Made by a program: the position numbers and the translations under genes
Origin: Methanobacteriota archaeon
GTDB taxonomy: Archaea > Thermoplasmatota > Poseidoniia > Poseidoniales > Thalassarchaeaceae
Assembly (NCBI GenBank): GCA_002713585.1
Contig: PATD01000044.1
Location: 1 to 40,615, forward strand
Direction: 5' to 3'
Length of the DNA: 40,615 nt
Shown here: in pieces, positions 7,396 through 16,085 of the stretch
Layout of the letters: the number at the start of each line of letters is the position of its first letter
Numbering within the stretch: the stretch's first letter is position 1
Notes under the pieces: generated by a model
The model's database searches: none
Told to the model about the DNA's origin: nothing
What the model saw: the letters and a program-made list of their open reading frames with translations, nothing else

Positions 7396-10300
7396 CTATT
7401 CCGATTCCAACCCTTCGTCTGAACGTATGAAATCTAAGTAAGCCACGATACGTAGAGCCGCCGGGGCGAGTATCAACGAAGCAATGAGAGATAACGAAAT
7501 CATTAGAGCGCTAAACAGTCCAAATGTCGAAAAGAAGCCCATTGACGATCGAGATATTACAATGAAACCTGTGATATCACTGAGTGCGGAACCCACTAAA
7601 GCAATTCCACTCGCTGCACCTACAGCCGAGAGCGCAGGCAGAGTATCCAACCCGTTAAGACGCTCCTCTCTAAATCGTTCAACAACATGGATGACATAAT
7701 CAATTCCAACACCGAGAGACATTGTCGCAATGGCGACAGTAACCATGTTCAACCCATAGCCAAACCAAGCAATAGCACCATACAACCAAACAACTACTAT
7801 CAGAATTGGGCCTGTTGTTAGAAGCGCAAGTGATAGGGCCTGCCCCCCCCATATAGGTTCGATAATCAGGGCAAAGATGGCCAGTGCAATGGCTACCTCA
7901 ATCGGAACGGAGTCCAAGAATACACCGAGGGAAATTAATCCACCTGCAAATAGAAGCATCCCTATTGGACCGATGAGGACACGGAGCTTTCGATCTGGTA
8001 CACTGATTAGGGAACGCACCCAACCTCCACGGTTTTCGGAACTACGGAACCCCCACCAGAGAGTGACCAAACAGAACAGAACGCCTAGACCGAGGGAACC
8101 CTGGAGTTCCTCTTGCATACGCGAAGCCTGAACGTAGCGAGTGATAGGAGAACCCGTCTCTATAGTCCAAGTAATTGGATACGACTCATTGGCAGTATCT
8201 CGATCGGTACGCTCACGCAAGGGCGTTGCTGATAGATTTTGCAAAGGTGCAAGATCACGATGTAGTTCCGCAATCGCTAGTTCAACCTTGTCGAATTGTT
8301 CTGGTTGACGCAGCCCAAAACGAAGCACCATTCTATCAAAAGTAGCATTGTTACCATCCAAATCTAACCACGGTTGAGATGAATTCAAGGATTGGCTGGG
8401 CTGAATGAAGTTTGATACAATGCTTGCAGGAATCATTGGATAGCCTCCACTCTCAGGAATTCCATGCAAGTACATGTGTCCAAAGAAGTAAGCAATACAA
8501 CCACGATCTTCGAAATTAACGAACAATTGAGTGGACCCCCGGTAAGGACAATTTACTCCATTCTCAGGAAGCGAAGTATCCCATCCCGTAGCCTCGAAGG
8601 GAGTTGAATTGTACCACAATGCAAACTGAGCATATTCCAGTAATTCATCAATTGCAAGAAGTTCTACGGCTCCAGATGGTTCGCGTGCAAACCGATCCGG
8701 ATCATCTGGACTTAATTTGTTCATATTGTACCTTAGTTCCTTGACAGCGTAGAGAACATCGGGGTGAGTGAGGTCGCCCTCAACAAGGATTTCTGCAGGT
8801 TCTCCTTCCTCAGCAAACCGCTCGTTTACGAGGAAAACACCCGTAGCGAAATCTGATTCATCATCAAGAAAATCCTCTACTTGAAAATCACCTTCAAGAT
8901 TCATCATCGCTGGAGCTGCTGCAGCTGTGACAAGAACAGTTAGAAGAAACACAGCTGGTGCCCAAGCACCAGAAATACGAGCAGTAAAGGCTAACCACGA
9001 CTGGGGAACAAGACGAATGAGGTCTGTAGGTTCAGGTAGGAGACGTCCCCGATTCCGAAGCCATCGATCTACATCTAGGCGAAGCAATGGGACCCATAAA
9101 CCAGTCAATATGAAGGCGGCCATGACTCCAATTGCGGCTTCAAGACCGAAGGAACGTAAAGCTGGAATCCCAGAAAACATGTTTGCCATGAATGCCGCAA
9201 TTGTCGTCAAAGAGGTCAGCATGATAGCGCGACCAACCCTATTGAGGGAAATCATCGCTGCTGTCTCAGAGGTCTCACCTCTTCGTCGCTCCTCCTTGTA
9301 TCTATGTAGTGCATGAAGGCTGTCGTCAATACCGAGAGCTAGAATGAGAATTGGAAGCAGATTTGAAAATTGAGACCGTTCAATCACTTCCAACCCAGTT
9401 CTATCGCCGAACAAAATGAGGAGACCGATGGAGCCTTGCATCCAAACAAGGCTTAGCACTAATCCGATTCCAACAATGCCAACATCTGACCAGCGACGAA
9501 GGCTGAACCAAAGAAGTACCATGATTGCTACACCCATCAGCACGATAAGCCAAGCACTCGAGAGAAGTTCTCGATTAACTTCAACATTCGGTGATTCGCC
9601 GATTAACAAGGTGGATGTAAAACGGTCTTCAGTTCGAATCAAGCCTTCGAGATCTAGGTATAACCACTCTGTTGAACATGGATCTGCTCCATCATTGATT
9701 CGATCAAGGCAAGCGTCGGTAGAAAGTGGCGGTGGATCCGCTTCAAAGCCAAGGCCAGAAACCGCATATCCCCAATCCTGTTCTGCATCGGACCATGAAA
9801 AAGTCCAGCCATTAGCAAGCATTTTCTCACGGTCATACTGAATCAACAGCCAAGCCGATCCTGCAGACCATCGTCCTGGAATCCATTCGGCACCAACCCA
9901 TTCTTCTCCATCCAACGTCCCATTTACAGGACCAATTACTGGTGAATTTGAATCAGGAACGAATGCTCGATCATTGGAGAGCCACCGGAGGAAAGCACCG
10001 TTGCTATTATTCGCCATTCGGTGAGCTGCCAAGTCGATATGAGCCTGTGTAACATTAGAATCATCGTAGGTTAGACATTCAAGTTCTCCACAGTCCGTCC
10101 AATTTGTCTTGGGTGGAACATCTACGATGAAAAACCCATCAGCCTCTTTGCTAGGTTGAGTCAATAGGGTATCATTACTCATGAATGACCGGAAGTTGTC
10201 TGGGAGAGACAGGACACCATCTACTGGTGTACCTGTTATGTCTGACACTAATGGGCCAAAATGGTCCGCTGTTTCGTGCTCTTTGACGATGTTTGCCTTC

Positions 10301-10662
10301 CGATCGAGTTCCTGCAATACAGTGAGATTCAGAATGCCTCCATCTGGTGACTTAATCCCTTCACCAACACCAGAATAGGTAGCCATTGTCATAGGATCAA
10401 GTGGTCCTGTGACATCCGGAATTAGGGTAGAATCAGTGACAGTGAAAATGTAACCCAAAATTACACCATTGCCAGTGAATTCGTCTTGAATAACTCGAGT
10501 TGCATCTAATTCAGGCGATTCTAGGTCGTAAGATTCGATGTCGGCAGGAGTGAGGCTTACAGGTAATCCAGGAAGAACGAGTAAGGTCATGAGTCCAATA
10601 ATCAGGTGAGTTCTCTTACGATTCTCAAACAAGGATTTGGCGAATACCGAGAATCCTGTCAT
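7396..10662 (-). CDS. RND superfamily (MMPL/SSD, HAE3-like) transporter
   Basis: A 1088-residue integral membrane protein with duplicated RND architecture. It has TM1 at about 15-35, a large extracytoplasmic domain to about 365, a sterol-sensing-domain-like six-helix bundle (about 370-545), a second extracytoplasmic domain (about 580-855) and a second bundle (about 860-1080). Both bundles carry the typical GIDDSLHALHRYKEERRRG and GVGIDYVIHVVERFREE segments; the Asp residues in GIDD and GIDY are the usual proton-relay region. Length and layout fit HAE3/MmpL exporters of lipids, hopanoids or drugs driven by proton or sodium flux. The substrate cannot be told, and no adaptor gene is present. Start ATG 10662; DUF971 follows. 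Confidence 0.9.
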   Translation of the reverse strand: MTGFSVFAKSLFENRKRTHLIIGLMTLLVLPGLPVSLTPADIESYDLESPELDATRVIQDEFTGNGVILGYIFTVTDSTLIPDVTGPLDPMTMATYSGVGEGIKSPDGGILNLTVLQELDRKANIVKEHETADHFGPLVSDITGTPVDGVLSLPDNFRSFMSNDTLLTQPSKEADGFFIVDVPPKTNWTDCGELECLTYDDSNVTQAHIDLAAHRMANNSNGAFLRWLSNDRAFVPDSNSPVIGPVNGTLDGEEWVGAEWIPGRWSAGSAWLLIQYDREKMLANGWTFSWSDAEQDWGYAVSGLGFEADPPPLSTDACLDRINDGADPCSTEWLYLDLEGLIRTEDRFTSTLLIGESPNVEVNRELLSSAWLIVLMGVAIMVLLWFSLRRWSDVGIVGIGLVLSLVWMQGSIGLLILFGDRTGLEVIERSQFSNLLPILILALGIDDSLHALHRYKEERRRGETSETAAMISLNRVGRAIMLTSLTTIAAFMANMFSGIPALRSFGLEAAIGVMAAFILTGLWVPLLRLDVDRWLRNRGRLLPEPTDLIRLVPQSWLAFTARISGAWAPAVFLLTVLVTAAAAPAMMNLEGDFQVEDFLDDESDFATGVFLVNERFAEEGEPAEILVEGDLTHPDVLYAVKELRYNMNKLSPDDPDRFAREPSGAVELLAIDELLEYAQFALWYNSTPFEATGWDTSLPENGVNCPYRGSTQLFVNFEDRGCIAYFFGHMYLHGIPESGGYPMIPASIVSNFIQPSQSLNSSQPWLDLDGNNATFDRMVLRFGLRQPEQFDKVELAIAELHRDLAPLQNLSATPLRERTDRDTANESYPITWTIETGSPITRYVQASRMQEELQGSLGLGVLFCLVTLWWGFRSSENRGGWVRSLISVPDRKLRVLIGPIGMLLFAGGLISLGVFLDSVPIEVAIALAIFALIIEPIWGGQALSLALLTTGPILIVVVWLYGAIAWFGYGLNMVTVAIATMSLGVGIDYVIHVVERFREERLNGLDTLPALSAVGAASGIALVGSALSDITGFIVISRSSMGFFSTFGLFSALMISLSLIASLILAPAALRIVAYLDFIRSDEGLESE

Positions 10663-10740
10663 GATTAAATCATGATTACCCCATAGATGAATATTCGTTA
10701 ATAGTCAACGATGTTAAACGATAGACGTAACGGTATGCTA

Positions 10741-11637
10741 TCATAATCCCAAAGTACGGAGTTTCTCAAGAGTTTCAATCATCTCAGATGTTAGTTCACC
10801 CACGTCCTCAATCGCCAATTCAAGATCAAGAGGACCTTTTTTCCATCCTTCATTTGGTATCCTTCTCCGGTCCCCAGGTTGACTCCCCGCATCGATTTGC
10901 ATGCGAATCGTACGTCCGGATGGTGTACTGAATTCCACATTGCCCCCAAGTAACATCGTAGTGTAAGGAACATACAATGTCTGAACCAAGCGTTCCGATT
11001 CCCATCTTCGACCTTCTCCCGGGTCAACTCTTACCATTAGGATCAGATCACCAGGTGTACCAATAGGATGCTCATTGCCCAAGCCGCGTAACCTCAAACG
11101 ATGGCCATGAGCAACGTTTGATGGAATTGTAACTGTGACTGTACTTTCCCGACGGTGAACCCCACGGCCGTTACATACGGCGCAACTAGAACCGGTACGG
11201 AATGTGTTTCCATCGCATCTGTTGCAGCGACGCAAGCGACTAAGTTCGAAGGGAACCTTACCTCCAGATTCAGCTAACGATGATGATACATCGATGCCTA
11301 ATTCGATATCGATGCCTCTCTTCGGAGCCTCTCGAGGGCGCTCTTGCGCCCCACCACGCATCATCTGACGGAGGAGATCATCCAGACCACTAGGGCCTGG
11401 CCCCCCACCAGAGAATCTTGCAAATTGCTCGGCTTGGTCATGCTCCCTGCGCTTCTGAGGGGTCCCAATGGCATCGTACGCTGATTGGATTGATTTGAAT
11501 CGCTCCTCTGCCGCTGGATCCCCCGGATTGCGATCGGGATGATGTTGCCGCGCAAGGCGGCGGAATGCCCGCTTAATCTCGGCATCTGAAGATGATTGGT
11601 CGATACCCAGAACCTGATATGGGTCGCGTCCGTTCAT
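10741..11637 (-). CDS. dnaJ: DnaJ/Hsp40 co-chaperone with a half-size zinc domain
   Basis: A J-domain co-chaperone that stimulates DnaK ATPase. The J domain (residues 1-70) has HPD at 33-35. A short Gly-rich linker (about 73-95) follows, then a zinc region with only two CxxC motifs (CNRCDG and CAVCNG), where type I DnaJ has four. The two beta-barrel C-terminal domains follow (TVTIPSNVAHGHRLRLRGLG and VQTLYVPYTTMLLGG). At 298 residues it is shorter than the usual 370-380. I chose ATG 11637 because it begins exactly at the J domain; the upstream 112 codons of open frame run into the promoter and coding region of the divergent gene. No dnaK or grpE lies in the window. Confidence 0.92.
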   Translation of the reverse strand: MNGRDPYQVLGIDQSSSDAEIKRAFRRLARQHHPDRNPGDPAAEERFKSIQSAYDAIGTPQKRREHDQAEQFARFSGGGPGPSGLDDLLRQMMRGGAQERPREAPKRGIDIELGIDVSSSLAESGGKVPFELSRLRRCNRCDGNTFRTGSSCAVCNGRGVHRRESTVTVTIPSNVAHGHRLRLRGLGNEHPIGTPGDLILMVRVDPGEGRRWESERLVQTLYVPYTTMLLGGNVEFSTPSGRTIRMQIDAGSQPGDRRRIPNEGWKKGPLDLELAIEDVGELTSEMIETLEKLRTLGL

Positions 11638-11686
11638 ACAATGCCATGGTAACCGTCCCATTTCAAGAGCAACCCACTGACCCAAT

Positions 11687-11696
11687 CGATATAACC
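11687..11696 (+). promoter_or_regulatory. Putative TATA box for the first AIM24-family gene
   Basis: CGATATAACC is centred about 25 bases before ATG 11717, which would put the transcription start at or next to the start codon (leaderless mRNA). No Shine-Dalgarno site precedes that ATG, consistent with leaderless translation. It sits in the 79-base divergent gap with dnaJ. Confidence 0.45.
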
Positions 11697-11716
11697 AAGG
11701 AAAATGTAGCGGGTTT

Positions 11717-12406
11717 ATGCAAGAACACCTCGAGTTTGACCCCTCATACACACTTTTGACCCTCGCCTGCTCACCAAATGAGGCTGTAAATGTCGAACCT
11801 GGAGCAATGGTTTCTATGGCAGGTATGCAAATGCAAACTAAGTCCAGTGGAGGATTTCTCAAGGGCCTCAAGAAGATGGCGTTAGGTGGCGAGTCATTCT
11901 TCCTCAACACCTTCACCGCTGGCCCACAGGGCGGTTGGATTAGCCTTGCACCTGGAGCGCCAGGCGATATCAAACACCGCGATATTCAACCTGGACGTCA
12001 GGTCTTCATTCAGGGTGGGTCTTACCTAGCTTCTACACCAAACGTGCAAACTGACACTAAATTTCAGGGATTCAAAGGCATGTTCTCTGGTGAATCTGTA
12101 TTCTTTATTCGTGCCTTCACAGAAGATGGGCAGCCAGGACGCACTTGGTTCAACTCCTTCGGTGCTATCAAGGAAATTCCCATTCAGCCCGGCCAGGTCA
12201 TCACAGTAGATACAGGCCATGTCGTTGCTTTCGATGACACTGTGACTTATGAAATTGGTAAAGTCGGAGGGATGAAATCGCTATTCCTAGGTGGAGAAGG
12301 TCTCGTAATGCACTTCTCAGGCCAAGGCAGTGTGTGGATCCAGACAAGAAATGTTGGAAGCCTTGCTTCCAAGTTAATCCCATTCCTACCGTCCCGTGGT
12401 AACTGA
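11717..12406 (+). CDS. AIM24 / TIGR00266 family protein, copy 1
   Basis: A 229-residue beta-rich protein of the AIM24 (TIGR00266) family. Typical elements are the N-terminal EPGAMVSMAG, GGESFFLNTFTAGPQGG, GSYLASTPNV, FSGESVFFIRA, DTGHVVAFDD, and the closing GGEGLVMHFSGQGSVWIQTRN. The family fold is a double beta-prism-like trimer; no enzymatic function is established, and the yeast member influences mitochondrial inner-membrane organisation. There is no signal peptide or membrane helix. It is followed 20 bases later by a paralogue of the same length and motif order, so the pair arose by tandem duplication and may form a hetero-oligomer (inference). Confidence 0.92.
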   Translation: MQEHLEFDPSYTLLTLACSPNEAVNVEPGAMVSMAGMQMQTKSSGGFLKGLKKMALGGESFFLNTFTAGPQGGWISLAPGAPGDIKHRDIQPGRQVFIQGGSYLASTPNVQTDTKFQGFKGMFSGESVFFIRAFTEDGQPGRTWFNSFGAIKEIPIQPGQVITVDTGHVVAFDDTVTYEIGKVGGMKSLFLGGEGLVMHFSGQGSVWIQTRNVGSLASKLIPFLPSRGN

Positions 12407-12426
12407 TTGACTGATAGGTGAAAGAA

Positions 12427-13152
12427 ATGCAGAATCACATAGAGTTCGATCCCGAATTTGCACTACTTACAGTGTCTGTAAATCCGGGTGAAACAATCCG
12501 CGCCGAGTCAGGAGCGATGGTTTCGATGGCAGGGGTCGAAATGGAAACGAAGTCAGGGGGCTTTTTCAAAGCACTAAAACGGAAGATTTTCGGTGGTGAA
12601 TCGATTTTTCAGAACTACTTTACTGGCGGTCCACAGGGTGGCTGGGTCATGATTGCACCTGGGACCCCTGGAGCGATTGTTACGAGGGATTTACAGCCTG
12701 GAAAGGCAATGTTTTTGCAATCCGGCGCCTATCTCGCATCGACACCAAATGTCGAAATGTCAACTAAGTTTCAGGGTGCTAAGGGACTATTCTCCGGGGA
12801 ATCTATATTCTTCCTCCGATGCTTCACAGAAGAAACTCCAGGGACTTTGCACTTCAACTCCTACGGAGCAATCAAGCAAATTGATGTACAACCTGGTCAA
12901 GAAATTACGATCGACACCGGCCATGTTGTTGCCTTTGAGGAGGGGCTCGAATACCGGGTTACAAAGGCAGGGAATATGAAATCCGCCATTCTTGGTGGGG
13001 AAGGTCTGGTAATGATTTTCTCAGGTCAAGGCCGATTGTATACACAGACACGGAATGCACAGGGCCTCGCTAATGTGCTTGCACCATTTGTTCCAACGAG
13101 CAACAGTGGAGGATCTAGTGCCCTCAATATTGCCGGGGATCTCTTTGGTTGA
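12427..13152 (+). CDS. AIM24 / TIGR00266 family protein, copy 2
   Basis: A paralogue of the preceding gene, 241 residues, with the same motif order (ESGAMVSMAGVEMETKSGG, GGESIFQNYFTGGPQGG, SGAYLASTPNVE, DTGHVVAFEE, GGEGLVMIFSGQGRLYTQTR) and a slightly longer Gly/Ser-rich C-terminus ending LNIAGDLFG. I start it at ATG 12427, because MQNHIEFDPEF aligns with MQEHLEFDPSY of copy 1 and AGGTGA lies about ten bases upstream. A GTG three codons earlier is possible. The two genes are in one transcript. Function unknown. Confidence 0.92.
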   Translation: MQNHIEFDPEFALLTVSVNPGETIRAESGAMVSMAGVEMETKSGGFFKALKRKIFGGESIFQNYFTGGPQGGWVMIAPGTPGAIVTRDLQPGKAMFLQSGAYLASTPNVEMSTKFQGAKGLFSGESIFFLRCFTEETPGTLHFNSYGAIKQIDVQPGQEITIDTGHVVAFEEGLEYRVTKAGNMKSAILGGEGLVMIFSGQGRLYTQTRNAQGLANVLAPFVPTSNSGGSSALNIAGDLFG

Positions 13153-13190
13153 GACCACATACTCAAGTCCGGTCGATTCTTCCTTGACTC

Positions 13191-14441
13191 ATGGAGCCGA
13201 GGCGGGTCACCTCAACTCGCCTCATCACAGAGGCTGGCCGAGTGCATCGTGGTGATGTCCTTCTCTTCAGTGATGGATCATGGTCTGAAAGCCACGGAGA
13301 CGAAGATGTCATCGAGACCATCGATGGTTCAAATCGTGTAATTACACGCTCATTCCAAAACTGGCACACTCACTTACCGATGATTCTCAATCGCAGCATG
13401 GGCGAGGGGCTACCGTTAATGGAATGGCTGCAAGCATCGATTTTTCCAACGGAGCGGCATGTAACCAAAGAACTGATTGAAGTTGGAACGCGAGCAGCTC
13501 TTGCTGAACTAATCGCAACTGGGACAACTTTCGCTTGTGACATGTACCATCATCCTGATGCTATCGCTCCAGTGATTGCGGAAAGTGGGATTCGTGGAAT
13601 CGTATGTGGGCCAACAACTGATTGGCCTCCGTCAGCACAGGATATGTCAGACAGTGGAGAGGCGCTCAAAAATCTCGAGGGGCTTCTCTCAGAAGAACCT
13701 CTAGCAGATGGAAGGGTGCGTTACGGAATAGCTGCTCACGCTGTTTACACCTGTTCTGAGGAGACGCTGCTCCGAGCGTCTGAACTTGGACGGCGGTACT
13801 CAGCACCGGTCCACATTCACACTAGCGAAACAAGGCAGGAAGTAGCAAATTGCCATGCAGAACATGGTATGTATCCAATTGAATATCTGGACTCTATAGG
13901 GTTCCTCGAAGAAGGAACCGTTTGTGCACACTGTGGCTGGGTTACTAAGAAAGAGATGAGGATTCTTGCTGAGAAGAAATGTCATGCTGTACATTGCCCT
14001 ATCAGCAATCAGAAGTTAGCCTGCGGTGGCACGATGTCTTATCCTGCAATGAAGGAAGCCAACGTCGATGTTCGACTTGGGACCGATGGAGCTGCTAGCA
14101 ACAACTCATTAGACATGCGCGCTGAGGCTAAAGCCGCTAGCCTAATTCAACGCCATGACCACTGGGATGCCCGAATCCTTGACCCCGTCGAGACATGGCA
14201 GCTCGCAACCAAGGGAAGCAAAGATTGGATTACATGGGATTTGAACGATGTTCGTCTTCGACCTACAGGACGCGATGATCGACGGCTCCTCGCTAATCTA
14301 ATCTACAGTGGAGGGCGTGTCCTTGATGTCTTCGTGGACGGCGAGGCTATACGGCGTGATGGTGTTACCCTAACCATCGATGAGTTAGCATCCATAGAGC
14401 AGTTAGAGGATAGTGCTAGAGAATACTATTCTCACATTTAA
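13191..14441 (+). CDS. Amidohydrolase of the Atz/Trz (SAH/MTA/5'-deoxyadenosine deaminase-like) family
   Basis: A 416-residue metal-dependent hydrolase, probably a deaminase of adenosine-like compounds such as S-adenosylhomocysteine, methylthioadenosine or 5'-deoxyadenosine. Metal ligands are visible: H59 and H61 in NWHTHLP, His in PVHIHTSE, His in CAHCGW and Asp in LGTDGAASNN. KLACGGTMSYPAMKEANVDV matches the substrate-loop region. The entry motif is RSFQNWHTH rather than the common PGFVNxHTH, and the N-terminal beta-sandwich is short. It follows the AIM24 pair on the same strand with a 38-base gap. The TPP-regulated symporter follows after a 140-base leader. Exact substrate uncertain. Confidence 0.85.
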   Translation: MEPRRVTSTRLITEAGRVHRGDVLLFSDGSWSESHGDEDVIETIDGSNRVITRSFQNWHTHLPMILNRSMGEGLPLMEWLQASIFPTERHVTKELIEVGTRAALAELIATGTTFACDMYHHPDAIAPVIAESGIRGIVCGPTTDWPPSAQDMSDSGEALKNLEGLLSEEPLADGRVRYGIAAHAVYTCSEETLLRASELGRRYSAPVHIHTSETRQEVANCHAEHGMYPIEYLDSIGFLEEGTVCAHCGWVTKKEMRILAEKKCHAVHCPISNQKLACGGTMSYPAMKEANVDVRLGTDGAASNNSLDMRAEAKAASLIQRHDHWDARILDPVETWQLATKGSKDWITWDLNDVRLRPTGRDDRRLLANLIYSGGRVLDVFVDGEAIRRDGVTLTIDELASIEQLEDSAREYYSHI

Positions 14442-14499
14442 TCCGATACTGATCTCACATCCAGTTAGGAATGTTCAAAGAGTTCCGGAAACGGATTTA

Positions 14500-14579
14500 G
14501 GTTACTGGGGAGCTATTTGCTGAGAGGTTGCTTCGGTAACGACCCACAACCTGATCTGGGTAATTCCAGCGGAGGGAGG
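14500..14579 (+). ncRNA. TPP riboswitch (thi box)
   Basis: The stretch contains the signature blocks of the thiamin pyrophosphate aptamer in order: CTGGGGAGC (14505-14513), GCTGAGA (14519-14525), a UUCG-capped stem (GTTGC-TTCG-GTAAC, 14528-14541 region), GACCC, CCTGATCTGGGTAATTCCAG (14550-14569), then GCGGAGGGA (14569-14577). The GGGG and CCC blocks form P2, CTGAGA contacts the pyrimidine moiety, and CTGG/CCAG forms P5. The last block merges into the Shine-Dalgarno site, GGGAGGA, which is a few bases before ATG 14582, so ligand binding would be expected to hide the site and lower translation. A TATA-like ATTTAAT overlaps the stop of the upstream gene at 14436-14442. I could not draw a convincing P1 stem. 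Confidence 0.97.
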
Positions 14580-14581
14580 AA

Positions 14582-16054
14582 ATGGAACCAACACTTGCAT
14601 ATGGATTATTGATTGCAACGATTGGCCTCTTTGGCTATATCGGATACAAAGCCGCAGATGGAAAGGATATCGAAGTCGATGAATTTCTTGCAGCACGAGG
14701 TTCACAATCTTCGATGCGTATTGCACTGAGCCTATTCGCCTCAGGCATGGGGGTATGGATTCTATTCGGTCCATCCGAGGTCGGCTACTATGGCGGGTTC
14801 TGGGATGTCGTTGGTTACGCTGTTTCCGCGTCCACACCATTCCTCCTTCTGGCATATGTCGGACCAATGATACGTGCATCACTTCCTGACGGTGTTACAC
14901 TGGCAGATTACGTACGTGCTCGACTAGGGCGAACTATGCAAATCTATGTCGGAATCATATCTATCCTCTACATGTTCACCTTCCTTTTTGCTGAATTTAC
15001 AGCCATTGGGAAGGCAAGCTCGATTCTTGGTGGACTAGACCCTCTAATCCCGATGATTCTTATCGCGGCCGCAACGGCGGGCTATACCGCTCTCGGGGGT
15101 TTACCGGCTTCACTAGCGACCGATAGAATCCAAGCATTGACTGTGATTACTCTATTGACAAGTTTGGGCCTCCTACTAATGGCGCAGATGTTTAGCGATG
15201 GACTAGGAGAATGGATAAATCAGGCCAAGGCATTCAACCCGGAGGATGAATGGAGTGTAGGTAGCATGAGTTACATGGATTCATTCGCATCCGGGTTAGC
15301 ATTGGTCATAGCAATCACTGCCGCTGAAATGTTCTCCCAAGGAAACTGGCAGCGCACCCACGCTTCTGAGTCGCCTGAAGCACTACAACGGGGCGCATTG
15401 ATTGCCTCATCGATGGTGTTTCCTCTAGTCCTCATCATGGGAATCCTCGGAACAGTTGTTGCCGGAAGAGGGGCTCCAATGTTCGGTGATGTGTACGACC
15501 CATCTTCCGCTTTCTTCATCTTAATTGCTGATGCTGGGATCCTTATTCTCATACTCTTCTTGGTCCTTGCAGTAGCATTAGTATGCTCCAGTGCAGACAC
15601 TTTGTTGAATGCGATTACTGCATCTGTAACACGTGACCTTTCAGATGGTCGAATGAATCTCTCCCAAGCTCGTATCGTTACCATCTGTTTGATGCCGATT
15701 GCCGTATACTTAGCAACTGGTCCAACTGTATTCGGATTTACCTTCGATACAGCCAGTGTGTTTGGTATCTTCCTATTCGCCGATTTATTGGCTGCCGCTA
15801 CCGTAGCACCAGTTCTTCTAACTCTCTGGAATCGTATCACATCTCAGGGCGCACTCGCAGGTGCCATTTCCGGATTTCTTGGCGTTATTCTCTACGGAAC
15901 ATTTACTCAGGACCTCATGAAGGGTGTTGAGTACATCTACAGGCCTGTAAATGAATACGGATTAGCAAATCTGAATGTATTCCTGTCGGCCCTAATTACA
16001 AGTGGGCTGGTAACAATTCTAGTATCATTAGCCACTGTTTCCAAAGAAGAGTAA
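14582..16054 (+). CDS. Sodium:solute symporter (SSF), probable thiamin or thiamin-precursor transporter
   Basis: A 490-residue polytopic membrane protein of the SSS/SSF family, with about 13 hydrophobic segments. Family marks include an N-terminal TM followed by a DxDEFLAARGS-like segment, GYTALGGLPASLATDRIQAL (residues about 165-185), which corresponds to the GG.......D..Q signature after TM5, and AEMFSQGNWQRTHAS. A TPP riboswitch overlaps its ribosome binding site, so its product is turned down when thiamin pyrophosphate is plentiful. SSF transporters under TPP riboswitches in marine bacteria (called ThiV) are predicted importers of the pyrimidine precursor HMP. Substrate assignment here is inference from that regulation. 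No thiamin biosynthesis gene is in the window. Confidence 0.88.
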   Translation: MEPTLAYGLLIATIGLFGYIGYKAADGKDIEVDEFLAARGSQSSMRIALSLFASGMGVWILFGPSEVGYYGGFWDVVGYAVSASTPFLLLAYVGPMIRASLPDGVTLADYVRARLGRTMQIYVGIISILYMFTFLFAEFTAIGKASSILGGLDPLIPMILIAAATAGYTALGGLPASLATDRIQALTVITLLTSLGLLLMAQMFSDGLGEWINQAKAFNPEDEWSVGSMSYMDSFASGLALVIAITAAEMFSQGNWQRTHASESPEALQRGALIASSMVFPLVLIMGILGTVVAGRGAPMFGDVYDPSSAFFILIADAGILILILFLVLAVALVCSSADTLLNAITASVTRDLSDGRMNLSQARIVTICLMPIAVYLATGPTVFGFTFDTASVFGIFLFADLLAAATVAPVLLTLWNRITSQGALAGAISGFLGVILYGTFTQDLMKGVEYIYRPVNEYGLANLNVFLSALITSGLVTILVSLATVSKEE

Positions 16055-16085
16055 GCATTCACTACTCTTCAGTGGCATTCCTTCA

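Noticed and set aside
10661-10673. Palindrome ATGAT-TAA-ATCAT at the RND gene start as an operator
   Set aside because: It is short, AT-rich and includes the start codon; such a 5-bp repeat is expected by chance and no regulator gene is adjacent.
11638-11973. 112-residue N-terminal extension of DnaJ
   Set aside because: The extension runs antisense through the start of the AIM24 gene and its promoter, and the J domain begins exactly at ATG 11637.
15271-15840. 189-residue antisense frame inside the symporter gene
   Set aside because: It is a shadow of the strongly supported membrane protein frame, with no start signal and a composition typical of reverse-strand reading.
16055-16085. Hairpin terminator between the convergent symporter and hexapeptide genes
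   Set aside because: Only a 4-bp CACT/AGTG stem can be drawn and no T-run follows.
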